Positions 34,706 to 45,399 of a DNA stretch of 64,000 nt are shown here, in pieces; positions within the stretch are counted from its first letter, which is position 1, and each line of letters begins with the position of its first letter. This DNA comes from Bombus terrestris (lineage: Eukaryota > Arthropoda > Insecta > Hymenoptera > Apidae), in the NCBI RefSeq assembly GCF_910591885.1, contig NC_063283.1, positions 6,557,001-6,621,000 on the forward strand, in the 5' to 3' direction. A program made the position numbers and the translations under genes. The notes beneath the pieces are model-generated. The model was given only the letters and a program-made list of their open reading frames with translations. It was not told the DNA's origin and made no database searches.

Positions 34706-35194
34706 TGTCAGAACGAAGACAACAAGATAAAATGTTTGGTCTAAATTTATTCTATTCTTTGGTTTAAACAGACGTTGAACGATTAATCGGTAGGTTCGCA
34801 AGAAATAAACGTCTTGAAGCTGTTAATTACCAGTGTCAGTCAATCAGCACGCATTGTTCGAGTGGAATGTCGCGATGGAGAAGACGAGTCTCGGGCAGAA
34901 CAGGAATTCCAAACTGCAGATACGGTTAACTGGTAAAATTTGCAACTAAATACGTCAGGCGTGCACTAAGTCGTCGCGCCGTCGTCGCAAAGTTTCGTAT
35001 TCCGCGCGAAATGAACTTTCCACGGCGTAAACACGACGATACGAGTCGATACTAATTACCATCTTCAAACCGGCTAACAATGGCAGTTAGCTTTGCTTTA
35101 AATTGTCGGTTTCCACGAAGAGGATCGACAACCGGACAACAACAGGGCTTGGAGGAAAAATGCTTATTCTACGTACGAAAATAAATGGTCAGAA
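34706..35194. other. Intergenic DNA, CpG-richer in the second half
   Basis: No gene is visible. The 34960-35060 part is CpG-rich and non-repetitive. Confidence 0.45.
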
Positions 35195-35560
35195 ATGTGA
35201 AGCACAATTTTGTTCATTCGGAGCTTCGTTCTCGAAGTAAATCGGTACTAATGGTTCAGGGATACGTGATTCGGCCAGAAGATTATTCTGTGTGGAAAAA
35301 TAAATCGAAAATTTCAAATACAATTTCTTCGTGCGAAGCCTCGTTTCCAGGGAAATCGAACTTGACAGTTTTTTGGATACACGTGCGGTTGGATAATTTT
35401 TCCGCTGAACGAGGGTGGTTCTATCGGACAGGAGATTGTCCTAAAAATGAGTCGGAACTATGGGATAAAATTTGCTCGTATGAAGCTCTATGTTCTTGAG
35501 CGAGTCAAGCTCAAAAATTCGTGACATATGGATACACTTGGTTGAAATACCGAGTTTGTA
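35195..35560. repeat. Tandem array of a dispersed repeat, three units of about 120-140 bp
   Basis: 'cggagcttcgttctcgaagtaaat' (35219), 'cgaagcctcgtttccagggaaat' (35335) and 'tgaagctctatgttcttgagcga' (35480) are diverged copies. Each is followed some 40 bp later by 'gggatacgtg', 'ggatacacgtg' and 'ggatacacttgg'. The same phrase occurs at 14890, so the unit belongs to an interspersed family. The 104-codon plus frame (35185-35499) runs through the array and is not called. Confidence 0.6.
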
Positions 35561-36390
35561 TGATCGATTAGTGCGGCAGGTTATTCAAAACGTCTGATAA
35601 TTTCCTGATATGGAATGACCTAGAAAGATTAGAGGAATATCATTTATTTTACGTATACGACATGGCAAATCAGCGGATCTGGGTTGTAGGTTCTAGAAAA
35701 TGTATTCGCATTTGAAAATGCGAATATTTATAATGCTCGTTCGAACCTTTCGTATCGTACACTTACTTGTATCAACGTCGGAAAGATCAATTTATAGAAA
35801 GAGGATCGTGATACGGGCATGCGGATCGAGCGCATGTAAAGAGAATTCTGTTCAAAACTACTAAATTAACCCCCTATAAACCGCGATAAAAAGTTTCAAG
35901 CGGTAGTTTCAGTCGAATTCCGCGCAACACGTACGAATAATCGATTCGGCTTATTTTTAGACGCAAATTCTGCAATACCGAGATAAGAAAAACAAAAAGA
36001 ACGCGCGAGTTATTGCATGTACATTACTCGTTATTTTTTATTCGGCCGGTCTGTACGTGCGGATTAGAGAGGCCAACAAAGAGAGGAGAACGCGGAGGCG
36101 GGCGAACGAATGTAAAATGGAGTATTTATGTGTCTGTGTGAGGGAGAACGAAGGGTGAAAAAAGGAGAAACGCGCGTATGGTATGGGTGAAACGGGAACA
36201 AAAGAAAAAGAATACGTGCAACAGAATGGAAGAGGATGAGGAAAAAAGGGAAAATAGACAAAGAACAGCGAACTATCAGTGAAGGTAAGATAACGGTACG
36301 TGCAAAGAAATGAGAAAAAATCTTGTTTGAAAAAGAAGGAAAATAGAAATAGAGAACGGGATAGAGTGAGAAATAATACGCAGAGGAAGA
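35561..36390. other. Intergenic DNA with a purine-rich block
   Basis: From 36067 to 36390 the plus strand is strongly purine-rich (GAGAGGAGAACGCGGAGG-like). Minus-strand frames here are Phe/Ser/Pro-rich translations of the CT-rich complement. Possibilities are a purine-tract regulatory element or simple sequence decay. Confidence 0.4.
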
Positions 36391-39158
36391 AGATGAGTGT
36401 TTCTAGCGTCTTCCCTCGTCTTTCATACGTTGAACTCGAGGAATTTAATTTAGCATATGTTCGCTATAAACAGATTAATCTTTTTGTTCTTTTTCTTTTT
36501 TTTTTAGAGAATGTCAGAGCTGAATCGACTAATATTAGAAAAAATATACGGCGCCGTATTAAAAACTCAAGATTACCTTCATAATATAAGAAATATACGG
36601 TGTCAAAGAGGCAAACCATATTTCACCTAATCAGGCCTATTGAATATGGTAGATTTTATTCGAAATATTTTTTGATAGAGTCTATAGGTAACCGGTTATT
36701 TCAAGTGTCATAGAACTTGTCATAGAAAATTTTAACGAGGCACGATTGTCATGATTATATTTGCAAAGTTTGAAACCAACTCTGAAGATGCACATAGAAC
36801 TTGCAAGATATTTCTTGCAAATACATATTTAGTAAAGAATTAGTATCCAGTATAAATAACCATGTTAACGTATAATATATAGATTATTGGCCTTCCTGTA
36901 ATTTTTAACATGACATTTTCAACCGAATCATATTTTTCTGTCATTAGACGATTTCTCAAGTTCGAAGGAGATAAGCAAGAGAATATTGATACGTGTAATT
37001 TCTCATTTAAACTTTACACAGTTTGTGTTAAAAGATTTAAAGAAACGCGTGAAATTCGAGGATCGTGACAAAGTTAAAGATAGAAAATAGATAGATAGTT
37101 ATCAATACAACCGACAATTGACCGTTTTAATTCTTTTGTAATCTCAGCGAAATATGTACTTGTATTAAACATCCTGTAATTTCTATGCGTATTTTCAGAT
37201 CGATTTACATAATCGTGATAATCGAGTTTCATAACAGTGCTAATTAAATTTCAAAATGTTTCGTACAACACGTATTAACGTACTCGTAATAGGTGCGCAT
37301 AAACGTTCGAACGTTTCCGTGAGCCTGTGAGTTCATAAAATGACAGGATACAAATTTAAAAGTGGAATTTTCTATAAGTTTCGAGATGAAACGTCAGAGT
37401 TCGAACATCTGCGATCTCGAGACGTGAAGACAAGTTACAATGGCACGTGTTTACACATGCAGCGGCCGTCATATTTACCTTACAAGTTATCGAATGCATA
37501 TGCAGTATATGCACGCGGACCTGTGATATATGTGGCCTGCTATTGAAATTAAATTTCTCTGAATTTAGTAGAATCATGAAGCTTGTAGAAATCGAAATGA
37601 AAGAGAAAGGAGATGATTTTAGTCCTTCGTGATACATCGTTCAATTATTTTTTTTTTTTTAATTTCTTTTAAAATTAATAAATTTCCTTTAAAACGATCG
37701 TTCGACTGGAAAGAAAATTAAAACAGACGACGATCAGATTTTGGACGCGAATCGTGGCAAACCAGTTTCATAAATCTCGTTTTGACGTTGATTCGGGAAT
37801 CATCGGAAGATGAAGTGGATGAGACGTCGGACGTGGAATGGAAATTCGAAGTCAGACGCACGAAGAGACAGAATGTATGTGCGGGGATTAACCATAATGG
37901 AGGATGGGAATCGCGTGATTTATAGATCGGTGGCCGAGCTGCCAGCTGGAACGGAGTAGCGCCAAAATTCTCGGCTCACGAAACCTTTCGTCCGTTCCGG
38001 ATAAATGGAGAAACCTTTAGCCAGCCGATCCTTGAGAAACAGCTTTCGTTAATGAAACAACCGGTAACGGACAGAATGCAAAATTGCCATTTTCCTCGTT
38101 CGCATCCGGGGGTAGCTTCCACTTCCATGGAGTGTAATTTCCAGAGAAAATTGTTCGCAAGTTTCGAAAGTATCGCGATACTGTGAAACACGCTTTGACG
38201 AGTTTCGGAAGTGTACTGTCGAACGAATCTTTGCTTCTAACAGAGTTTTGTCCTGAAAATAGTAATTTAAAGTTTACATGTCGTTTGTTTGTCAGAGATC
38301 GTTCCACGTCTGAGAAGAGTAGATTTTTTCGAAAGCTAATACATAGTGATAGATGCTAATACGTAGAAGCAGATTTCTAATCGATGTTTCTTCTAACATA
38401 GTATAATTTTACTAGTTAAAATAATAACACACTCTCATTGTAGAATCAATTCATCGATTAATCGCAGAATCGGTAAACTCTATCATTCTTCTAGTAAACC
38501 GACGAATACGAAGAATACGCGTTCTAACTGGAATTCGACATTACGAATCCGACAAAAATAGAATATTTATTTTACTTTAGAACAAAGAAATGTTTTCATT
38601 GTGTCTAACTAAAATAACACGCGAATCAAACTGCGCCGAGACATATACGTGAAATGCAATCCTCTTTTTAGCAACACTACGTTGCAAAACAAATACAATA
38701 CGAAATATTCAGGCAACAACTCAAACAAAAATGCACCGTGACGTTCTCAATTTCATTTCCATTTTCAATATCACATAGTCGTTTCATTTCGTGCCACTTA
38801 GACCAACAATTTCTCCTCGGCCGTTTCGCAAATCATCGAACGCACGACAAACTACAACTAAACCGGACAACTACGACCAAGGCAGATTCACACGTACGAT
38901 GTGCTAAACGCATTCGCCCGATAACTCGGCGAGCGATGTCCGTTAAAACGCGGTGCACGGTTAAAGCCGCATAAACTGGCTCGATCGAAATTTACGTCGC
39001 CATCTTGTCGTCGCATTATCGGCCGTCAGTCTGATTTACCCGAGCTGTTCTAGCTGGAGGACCGTCCGAGCGAACAATACGGAAATTATAATCCACTTAA
39101 CGAAGATATCCGTACTCGTTAGAATTTCATTAGAAGCATCTGCTCGAAGGGACACGTA
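36391..39158. other. Long stretch without a supported gene
   Basis: Mostly AT-rich. At about 37200-37320 'cataatcgtgataatcgag' resembles 49232-49250 ('cataaccgtgataatcgtg'), a hint of a shared dispersed element. A CpG-richer part lies at 38740-39020. Frames at 37340-37637 and 37976-38307 are unrecognised. A T-run lies at 37647-37660. Confidence 0.4.
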
Positions 39159-39191
<33 letters not shown>

Positions 39192-39206
39192 AAGGACGAC
39201 GACGTC
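39159..39206. repeat. (GAC/CGA)n trinucleotide microsatellite
   Basis: About 15 GAC-type triplets with two interruptions (GGC and AAG). No coding frame that I trust runs through it. Confidence 0.9.
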
Positions 39207-39658
39207 TCCCCTGGGGTTGTTTCTAACGAGGCCTGATTAAACAAGCGATTACATGGTTGCCGGTCAAGGTGCCGGCGGACTGAGGCCGTGGAAGCCTTAA
39301 AACCGTGCAGAAGACGAAAAAAAAAGAAGAGGAATGGCAGAGGTAAAAAAGGGAAAGAAGCGCGGAGAACAATGGCTTCTGGATGAAAGAGTTTGCAGGC
39401 CTTGGGCCATGCGAAGCTTTTCTATTCTCTCCGCGTTTCTTTTCCTCCACCTCTGTATGTCTCAATTTTTACGTATATCTCTTTGTCCGCGTGTGTGCTT
39501 AGTAGTGTCTGATATACTCGAAACTTTCATAGATTTATTATATTAATTATATATAATATATATTACATTATAGATATGTTTTTGTGGCGGAGCTGTTTGT
39601 GATCATCTTTTCTTCGTTTCTTAAGATTGTTATCTAACTGATTATAACGTGGATTATA
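39207..39658. other. Intergenic DNA, CpG-rich first half, AT-rich second half
   Basis: Short frames on both strands at 39223-39546 are unrecognised. An AT-only run lies at about 39537-39575. The stretch ends with the TA (39657-39658) that flanks the next element. Confidence 0.45.
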
Positions 39659-39874
39659 TTAGGTCATCCCATAAATTCGTGCCGTTTTTCGAGCGGTTAT
39701 ATATGTTAAGATTGTTTACATACCTTTCAGTTTCATGAAAAAATGTAATCCCCCTCTCCGTTGTACAACTTCTTCCCATTTTTCATTATTCCGTCTCTAT
39801 AAAAGTTCTCTTGTTTTTCTTTAAAATATGAAATGTATACACAAAGGTCGGCAAGAACTTATGGGATGACCTAA
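39659..39874 (-). mobile_element. Mariner deletion derivative, 216 bp, with intact ends and TA duplication
   Basis: The left end begins TTAGGTCATCCCATAA and the right end finishes with its exact complement, TTATGGGATGACCTAA. The match extends to about 26 bp with two mismatches. TA flanks both sides exactly (39657-39658 and 39875-39876), as for mariner insertions. The interior keeps the last part of a transposase on the minus strand (next entry), so the element arose by internal deletion of a full-length mariner and is not an unrelated palindrome. Well-matched ends suggest it is not very old. It could be mobilised only if a matching transposase exists elsewhere in the genome. Confidence 0.93.
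39733..39828 (-). pseudogene. Mariner transposase, C-terminal remnant only
   Basis: On the minus strand one uninterrupted frame of 31 codons ends in TGA at 39735-39733. It reads FYRDGI in its first half and ends GDYIFS. The order FY-x-x-GI, a basic stretch, then G-x-Y shortly before the stop is the usual tail of mariner transposases. Between these motifs the +1 frame reads WEEVVQRRG, which also fits the tryptophan-containing part of the family tail. One or two small indels may therefore have shifted the middle and then restored the frame. The N-terminal helix-turn-helix and the DDD catalytic core are absent. The remnant lies wholly inside the 216 bp element and cannot encode a working enzyme. 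Confidence 0.7.
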
Positions 39875-39876
39875 TA

Positions 39877-40030
39877 AATTGACGCTTGCCCCCTTTTTGT
39901 GATAGAGTTCCTTTTGTTATATTTTGTATGTTTCTGTTCCAAGTTGCTGCTAATTACTCGAAATAGGGTAATTGATAACTATATTTTTATTTTACCCTCG
40001 CCAATTTCCTTGTAAATTAAAAAACGGAAA
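39877..40030. other. AT-rich spacer
   Basis: Nothing visible. Confidence 0.5.
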
Positions 40031-40720
40031 GCTTTCGCGCCATTCGCTCGTTAAAGACCGAGTCTTTCGGTATCAATCGAATGACAAAGCGTGCAGCGTC
40101 AACGAGTCTTACTTCGCCCTTGTCGACCTGCTGGCATTTTTTTATCGGACGTATCCGGGAGGGAAACCTCAGCCCAACTCGAAATCTCGTCGCGGTCGCA
40201 GACGCCGCCTCATTTCCGTCAAGCTCTGAACGTCCTTCAGCGGATTTCTCTCTGTGAGGGGTCGTGGAACGAGGGGAGGGAAGCTTTGGCTCCAGCGGAA
40301 CAGTCGTCGTGTCGGTTTCGTCGTCGTGACGCGGACTAGTGCGTGCACGAACGAGCACTCGTCGTGTCAGGGGTTGAACGAGAAAGAGAAAGAGAGAGAC
40401 AGAATAGCAGAGCCGTCTGCGTTCGAGGGAGGAAATGGGGAGGAAAGGTGACGAGGTCGAGCTCCATTTCTGGCTTCTCAACCCCGTTCTCTCTCGATCC
40501 TCTTCTCGCGGTCAAGTTGCGTGACGTCGGCAGTTGTCTCTCTCCCTCTCTCTCTCTCTCTTCCTCATTCTCTCTTGCCTTTCGACGTGGGTCAGCTCGA
40601 ACACCAAGGCTTGAAATTACTCAGCGAAAGGAAAGGCTGACTTCGGGATTCGATGCGGAGGTCTCGAGTCTTCTTCGTTTCTGCTGGCTGTTGGGATAGG
40701 TTTTGGAGGGTACGCTTCCG
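40031..40720. promoter_or_regulatory. CpG-rich island with CT/GA repeats, candidate promoter or 5' exon
   Basis: Base composition changes abruptly from AT-rich to CpG-rich. GA-rich runs lie at 40379-40400 and a (CT)n run at about 40537-40565. A CRE-like TGACGTCG is at about 40522. A fair splice donor, AAAGGTGACG, is at about 40444. Frames are open on both strands (154 codons on minus at 40017-40481, 118 on plus at 40343-40699). They are rich in Arg, Ser and Pro, with no motif that I recognise. GAGA/CT tracts and CpG density suit an insect promoter or 5' untranslated exon better than a coding exon. Strand is undecided. Confidence 0.35.
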
Positions 40721-40962
40721 AGGGTTGTTAACCCTTTGTTTTAAGATTCTTTCACTGGCTACGGTACGAATTGGGTGCTTGAGAAAGTGCAGGTACACCG
40801 TGATTGAGCTAGAGCCGCGATTTTCACGGACGTTTAAAACATTAAATACCTGGCTATTTACAGTGGCTAGTTATTTGCACGCCATTATACGTATTTGTAT
40901 ATGGTAGTATTTATGTATCAGTTAATCGCATGCAAAAGCATTATATTTCGTTTCCTCATATA
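40721..40962. other. Spacer
   Basis: Short plus frame at 40653-40907, unrecognised. 'GTTAACCCTTTG' at about 40729 resembles a piggyBac tip without a partner. Confidence 0.4.
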
Positions 40963-41143
40963 CACTGGAGGTTCAAATTATTAGAGCCACCTACATGGAT
41001 TGACGGTTTCACGTTAGAACAATCTTTGTAACAATTCTTGTTACGCTTTTATGATGCAACGATGTCTCCAAATTGTAGATATACCTGGTCGAGGTTGTTT
41101 TATTATTCTCGCACCGTGACTCTAATAATTCAGTCATCCACTG
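40963..41143. mobile_element. Tc1-type MITE, 181 bp
   Basis: The left end CACTGGAGGTTCAAATTATT and the reverse complement of the right end CAGTGGATGACTGAATTATT match, with a few changes, and both continue into TAGAG(C/T)CAC. The repeat spans about 28 bp. TA duplications flank both sides (40961-40962 and 41144-41145). CAGTGG-type tips leading into AATTATTAGAG are characteristic of Tc1-like elements. The interior is non-coding. Confidence 0.85.
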
Positions 41144-41334
41144 TACCGCACTACTTTCGTACGATCACACAAATTTTACATCATGAAAATGAAATACAGA
41201 AAGCGATAGAAAAATGATTAAAAAATGGGGATTCGTAGAAGAAGTACTCACTTTTTGTAGCCACTTTTTCCTTGTGTTGTCAAATGAAAAGAACAGCTGT
41301 CCGGTGTGAATGTCTTGAGCCGAATATAATATGC
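41144..41334. other. Spacer between two element remnants
   Basis: Possibly part of the hAT-like element whose end follows; no second end was found. Confidence 0.35.
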
Positions 41335-41408
41335 TTTTTGGTGCGCCGCAGAATTTTAGTGTAATTAGTTTACGTGTGCCACGAGATGAAAAAGGTTGAA
41401 GATCGCTG
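41335..41408 (-). mobile_element. hAT-like transposon end (single terminus)
   Basis: Reverse-complemented, the segment starts CAGCGATCTTCAACCTTTTT. It continues through 'ctcgtggcacac' and 'ttctgcggcgcaccaaaaa'. This arrangement (CAGNG, TTCAACC, then a GGCACAC block and a GC-GCACC block) is typical of a widespread family of hAT ends in animals. The opposite terminus and the 8 bp target duplication were not found, so only one end survives or the rest is too degraded. Confidence 0.55.
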
Positions 41409-42518
41409 GGACAGAATGTCCAAGCGCTACCATTTGGTTCAGATTCGTTGTTTTATGTTTCTGTCTCAATTGGAAGGAGATCGGTGCCGCTGTCAACGAT
41501 TAGAATTAAAGTTGATAAATATAAATTATAATTGATACATACAGATATCATAATTTGTAGGTCTTGAATTTAGAAAAAAAGTTATACGTAATTTGTTTAG
41601 GAGTTGCTCTTTTAATTGAAAAATTCTAGCGTAACAGCAACATTATAAACCTAAAATAAGACTGGATTATTAAGAGTGTTTCTACAAAAGGAATTATTTT
41701 AATTCGTCTTTTATACAACTTACAGTAAGAATACAACTCCAACGACAAATTTCATTTTTTTTCAACTTACTGATATTAGAGTTTCTAAAAGTCCGTGCAA
41801 CAGAGAATGCAATTTAAAATACCAATTCTGGTATTGAATTCTCGGCTTCGCCTTCGATTCATATAGAACATTTCCTTCTTCTGAGCCAGAGAGCGCAAAT
41901 CGTTACTCCTCGAGGACGAGCTTCAAGAAGTCAATAAAGCGAGCGAGGGTCCTCGCTCGTATCCGTCGCGTACGCATAAAGAGACTATAACGAGACGGTG
42001 ATAGGCACACGGAGAAATTGCATCTTTCCTCTGTAGCCCTTTTTCCGTCGACAAACGTTGTTCGAACGATAAAGATCGAATCTCGTATCATTTCCATTCT
42101 AATCTTCCTAATTCTTCTTAAGTGCCAGAGAAATATGAGAACAAATTCAACATATTCTCGATATTCTTATGCGATGTTGAACCAGTGTGTAGTATAAAGA
42201 TTGGAGAAAAATCATAATCGCAGAATTTTCAATCAAAGAAATTTATATTTTTATTCAGATAGGTTTTTTAATGCAGATATTAATATAAATTTCCTGAGAA
42301 TTATAGTGGCGGATAGGAGAAAGCTTAAAATTGATATTTATACTAAACATTTTTTACCATATTAATAACAATCGTCCATTCTATTTATTCACTGCTCGTA
42401 TTAAATATAAATCCATTTTGTAAAATTATGGTGTCTGTTATACTTCTTATTTTATAAACTTTCTTTTGTCTGCCATTGTATTTGGTCATACATACATCGC
42501 AGTAATGCTAGTTTATTT
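41409..42518. other. Mostly AT-rich intergenic DNA
   Basis: A CpG-richer patch at 41880-42080 is open on the minus strand (64 codons) without recognisable content. No repeat seen. Confidence 0.45.
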
Positions 42519-42700
42519 CACTACAAAATTTCTGGACTTTTGTTCGGTTTCATGTGACGCAAGGAAGGGAAAGGAAGGAAGTGAAATAGTAGACAATAAT
42601 TTTGTAGTGCGCTGGCAAGCCTCGAATCAGGTTTAAACCCCAGGATTAGCATTCTTTCAACATACCACTGTGCCGCGGTTGAAGTTAGCCGAGCTTTAAC
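42519..42700 (-). repeat. Candidate tRNA-derived SINE remnant with a 12 bp inverted repeat
   Basis: On the minus strand, CGGCACAGTGGT (42675-42664) resembles a pol III A box at 10 of 12 positions. GATTCGAGGCT (42628-42618) resembles a B box at about 9 of 11. The starts are 47 bases apart, close to the roughly 44 of a tRNA. Stem pairing is poor, so this is not a functional tRNA. Downstream of the B box, CACTACAAAATT and its exact complement lie at 42519-42530 and 42598-42609, separated by a purine-rich stretch. The 83-codon minus frame here is a translation of this repeat. Confidence 0.35.
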
Positions 42701-43599
42701 GTAGATAATACAAGAACCAGCCCTTAATTTCAGTAATAACAGTAAACCTCGGAGGACGATAAAATGGCACAATTCATCTTTACAGGAAATTCATTTATAA
42801 ATTAATTTACGAATAGGTGCGATATTCGTTTAAAATTAACGCAATGACGCCAATTATAAATAACAAGCGAAATCGATACTGCATGTAATTCAATTATTAA
42901 CGCGGTGATTTAATTCGTTTTAATATAAAGTAATATCGAAATAATCGCCGGTAATGTCCTTAGCATTTCTCACGTGATCATTGTCCCTTTGTGAAAATCT
43001 ACATGCTTCAAATTGTTATTTTATTTTATTACGAATTAATGTACCATGTGCCCCGCGGAAACTAATTTTCAAGGTTTCGGGTGTCTAGATATAATATTCA
43101 TTGTCGATGCGCCAAATTTATAACGTACACGTGTAACACGGCAGAACCAAGTTTTAAGCGCGAATTTATATAACCATCTCCTCGAAGTTGTTGTTGTTTT
43201 GCTTTCGAAATCTACAACGCGATATTGTTAAGTTATTAATAAATGACAAAACCGATCCAATTATCCATTTTCGCAAATACCTTGAACTTGCACAATTTTC
43301 ATTTCGTCGAAATCGTACAAAATCAAACAAACACGACGGAATTACGTCAATAGTACTATCTATGTAGACAATCGAAGTGATACAACATACGTGTCGGTAG
43401 AATGTGTCAACCCTAATCCAATGACCGGTTAGAAGCGAAAACATAAACTACTATACTTAAATTACGAATATATTATTACGAACGTAATTTATAAAATCGA
43501 AGGTAGATAAAAAATTATTTTCTCTTTTAATAAGTACCTATTTTAATAAGTATTATACTTTATATATACTCTATATATTTATGCATTTGATCGTATTTT
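42701..43599. other. AT-rich intergenic DNA
   Basis: A 92-codon minus frame at 43166-43444 has no recognised motif. 'gttgttgtt' occurs near 43189. Nothing else visible. Confidence 0.45.
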
Positions 43600-43855
43600 T
43601 ACATCTTCAGATTCAGCCTAAAGACGAAACGAAAGAGATTTCAATCTGGCGAGGCAATTTGATTTAATTGTTTTAGATGTTAAAAACTATATAAAATATC
43701 CAAAATCCTATACTGCAGATATTTTGTAATAATTATTTATAATAAATGTGCTAGACTTTGCACATTTTATGCACATCTTCTATATCTTCAAATTCGTTCT
43801 AACGATCAAACGAAAAAGATTTCGATCTGGCAAGGGAATTAAATTAAATTTTTCA
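43600..43855. repeat. Tandem duplication, about 181 bp period (partial second copy)
   Basis: 'catcttcagattc...gacgaaacgaaagagatttcaatctggcgagg' at 43605-43654 recurs as 'atcttcaaattc...gatcaaacgaaaaagatttcgatctggcaagg' at 43786-43835. Both are followed by 'aatt(t/a)', 'aatt' and 't(g)ttt'. The start of the next open frame lies inside this copy. Confidence 0.75.
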
Positions 43856-44308
43856 AGTGTGTATATCTCGCACACGATAGTTTCTCGATCGTTTGGCGCG
43901 TTACTGGAAAATATAAGAAACGATACTGGAGGTATACGTACGTTGCCAGTGGTTTCACCGATGACAACGCGTTCGATGGAGAACATCTCGAGAATTGTGT
44001 CGCCAAGCATAGATGTATCCCGGTTTCTAACCATTCAGAAAATGTTATACGTTTTACTGGATCCATGGCCATATTGCGACAGCCTCCTGCTTCGATTCCG
44101 TCGAAACGACGCGACGTGTGTCTGTTCGATACGTTACAACCGTCCGCGATTTTTCAGTATATGGAACGACCGAGGGGGAGAGAGATACCGCAGCTACTCT
44201 TTGAATCTCCGCTATTTTAATTGTATTGGTTTACTGGAAAAGTTTGTAACAATCAACAATTCAACAGTCGATATATTTTATTGTATATATCGTGGAATTG
44301 GAGGATGA
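43856..44308 (+). other. 186-codon open frame (from 43748), identity unknown
   Basis: This is the longest open frame in AT-rich surroundings. The first 36 codons or so (43748-43855) fall in a tandem repeat, so a real gene would have to start later or be spliced. The part from 43886 has protein-like composition (for example FGALLENIRNDTGGIRTLPV), but no domain that I know. The minus strand is open at the same place for 84 codons from an ATG at 44034. It contains a good acceptor, cttatattttccAG, near 43900, so minus-strand coding is equally possible. The GC content of 43860-44200 is clearly higher than that of both flanks. An exon is plausible but not shown. Confidence 0.2.
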
Positions 44309-45399
44309 TCATTTGCTGCGAATATTATAAAGCGAATGAAATTTAAGTAGAGATTTCTTGAACACCCGAAACAAGTAGTTCTGTAACTTATAGTTTATTT
44401 TGGATATTTTATATATTCTTGGATTTTTTAATTGTTCGTCATTCAATATATTTATTTATTAAATTTTGACACATCAAGATCCTTGGTTACAATAATAAAT
44501 AATTTTTGCGCCAGTAAATTATTATTATTATTATCTGTAACAACGTTAATAACGTTTACTATCGATCATCTCGTGCAATATTTTACCACGGAACGCAAAT
44601 AAATTATTAGGAATGCTTTTAATAACGTCACATGCATCATTATTCTTGATAATCTGGTAAAGTACAATTCTTGGTCGATGGATATTAACATATCGTTAAA
44701 TTACGTCTTACATTCAAGTTTGAAGTGCGTATGCTATATTCGCTCAAGTACTTTTTAATGAGCTCTTCTGGTTGTTTAATGAGAAAAATAAAGAGACGTT
44801 CGCAAATTATTGTTGAATGGACATTCTTTATTGCCAATTATTTTCAAGTAATCGCTTCTCAACGTTTTATTAACATGTTCGGGTCCTCGGTAATCAAAAA
44901 ATCCTTGTTAACCACTTATCATGTTACGTCGTAAATATTACCTCTTATTCGACACATATAATCGCAGCAATATTAAAAATGACATTTATTTAAAAGCTTA
45001 CTTAAGCATCGATACATTATCGTTCTATCGCAATGCGATCTTACTATGCAAACTTTCGCCATGAAAATTCTTCCATCGTATCTGTCAAGCATCATTATAC
45101 ATAGTTAGCGATCTAGTTACAAGGGAGGGGACCGATATAAAAATCGTCATATTCTTTAATTTTATGTATGAAGGAAGTGAGTAAGTATACACGGTATAAA
45201 AATGAGCTTGGTATAATATTTACTTGCCTACAAACTTGCCTATGTTTTTACTACTAATTTGTATTCCTACACACTTCATATCTTTCCCATCAATCTTCGA
45301 TCTACGTAACATATATGTATGAGAGTTTCTGAATAAATTTCGTGCCGTCAAGGTGTGTACTCACACTAGACTCTCTCTCTCTATAGATTATGTTACATT
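44309..45399. other. AT-rich intergenic DNA
   Basis: (ATT)n at about 44520-44534. A short plus frame at 44725-44934 is unrecognised. (CT)n at about 45371-45382. No gene is visible. Confidence 0.45.

Noticed and set aside
40017..40481. 154-codon minus frame as a gene
   Set aside because: Arg/Ser/Pro-rich translation of a CpG island with GA/CT repeats; the plus strand is open too. Promoter-like composition explains it better.
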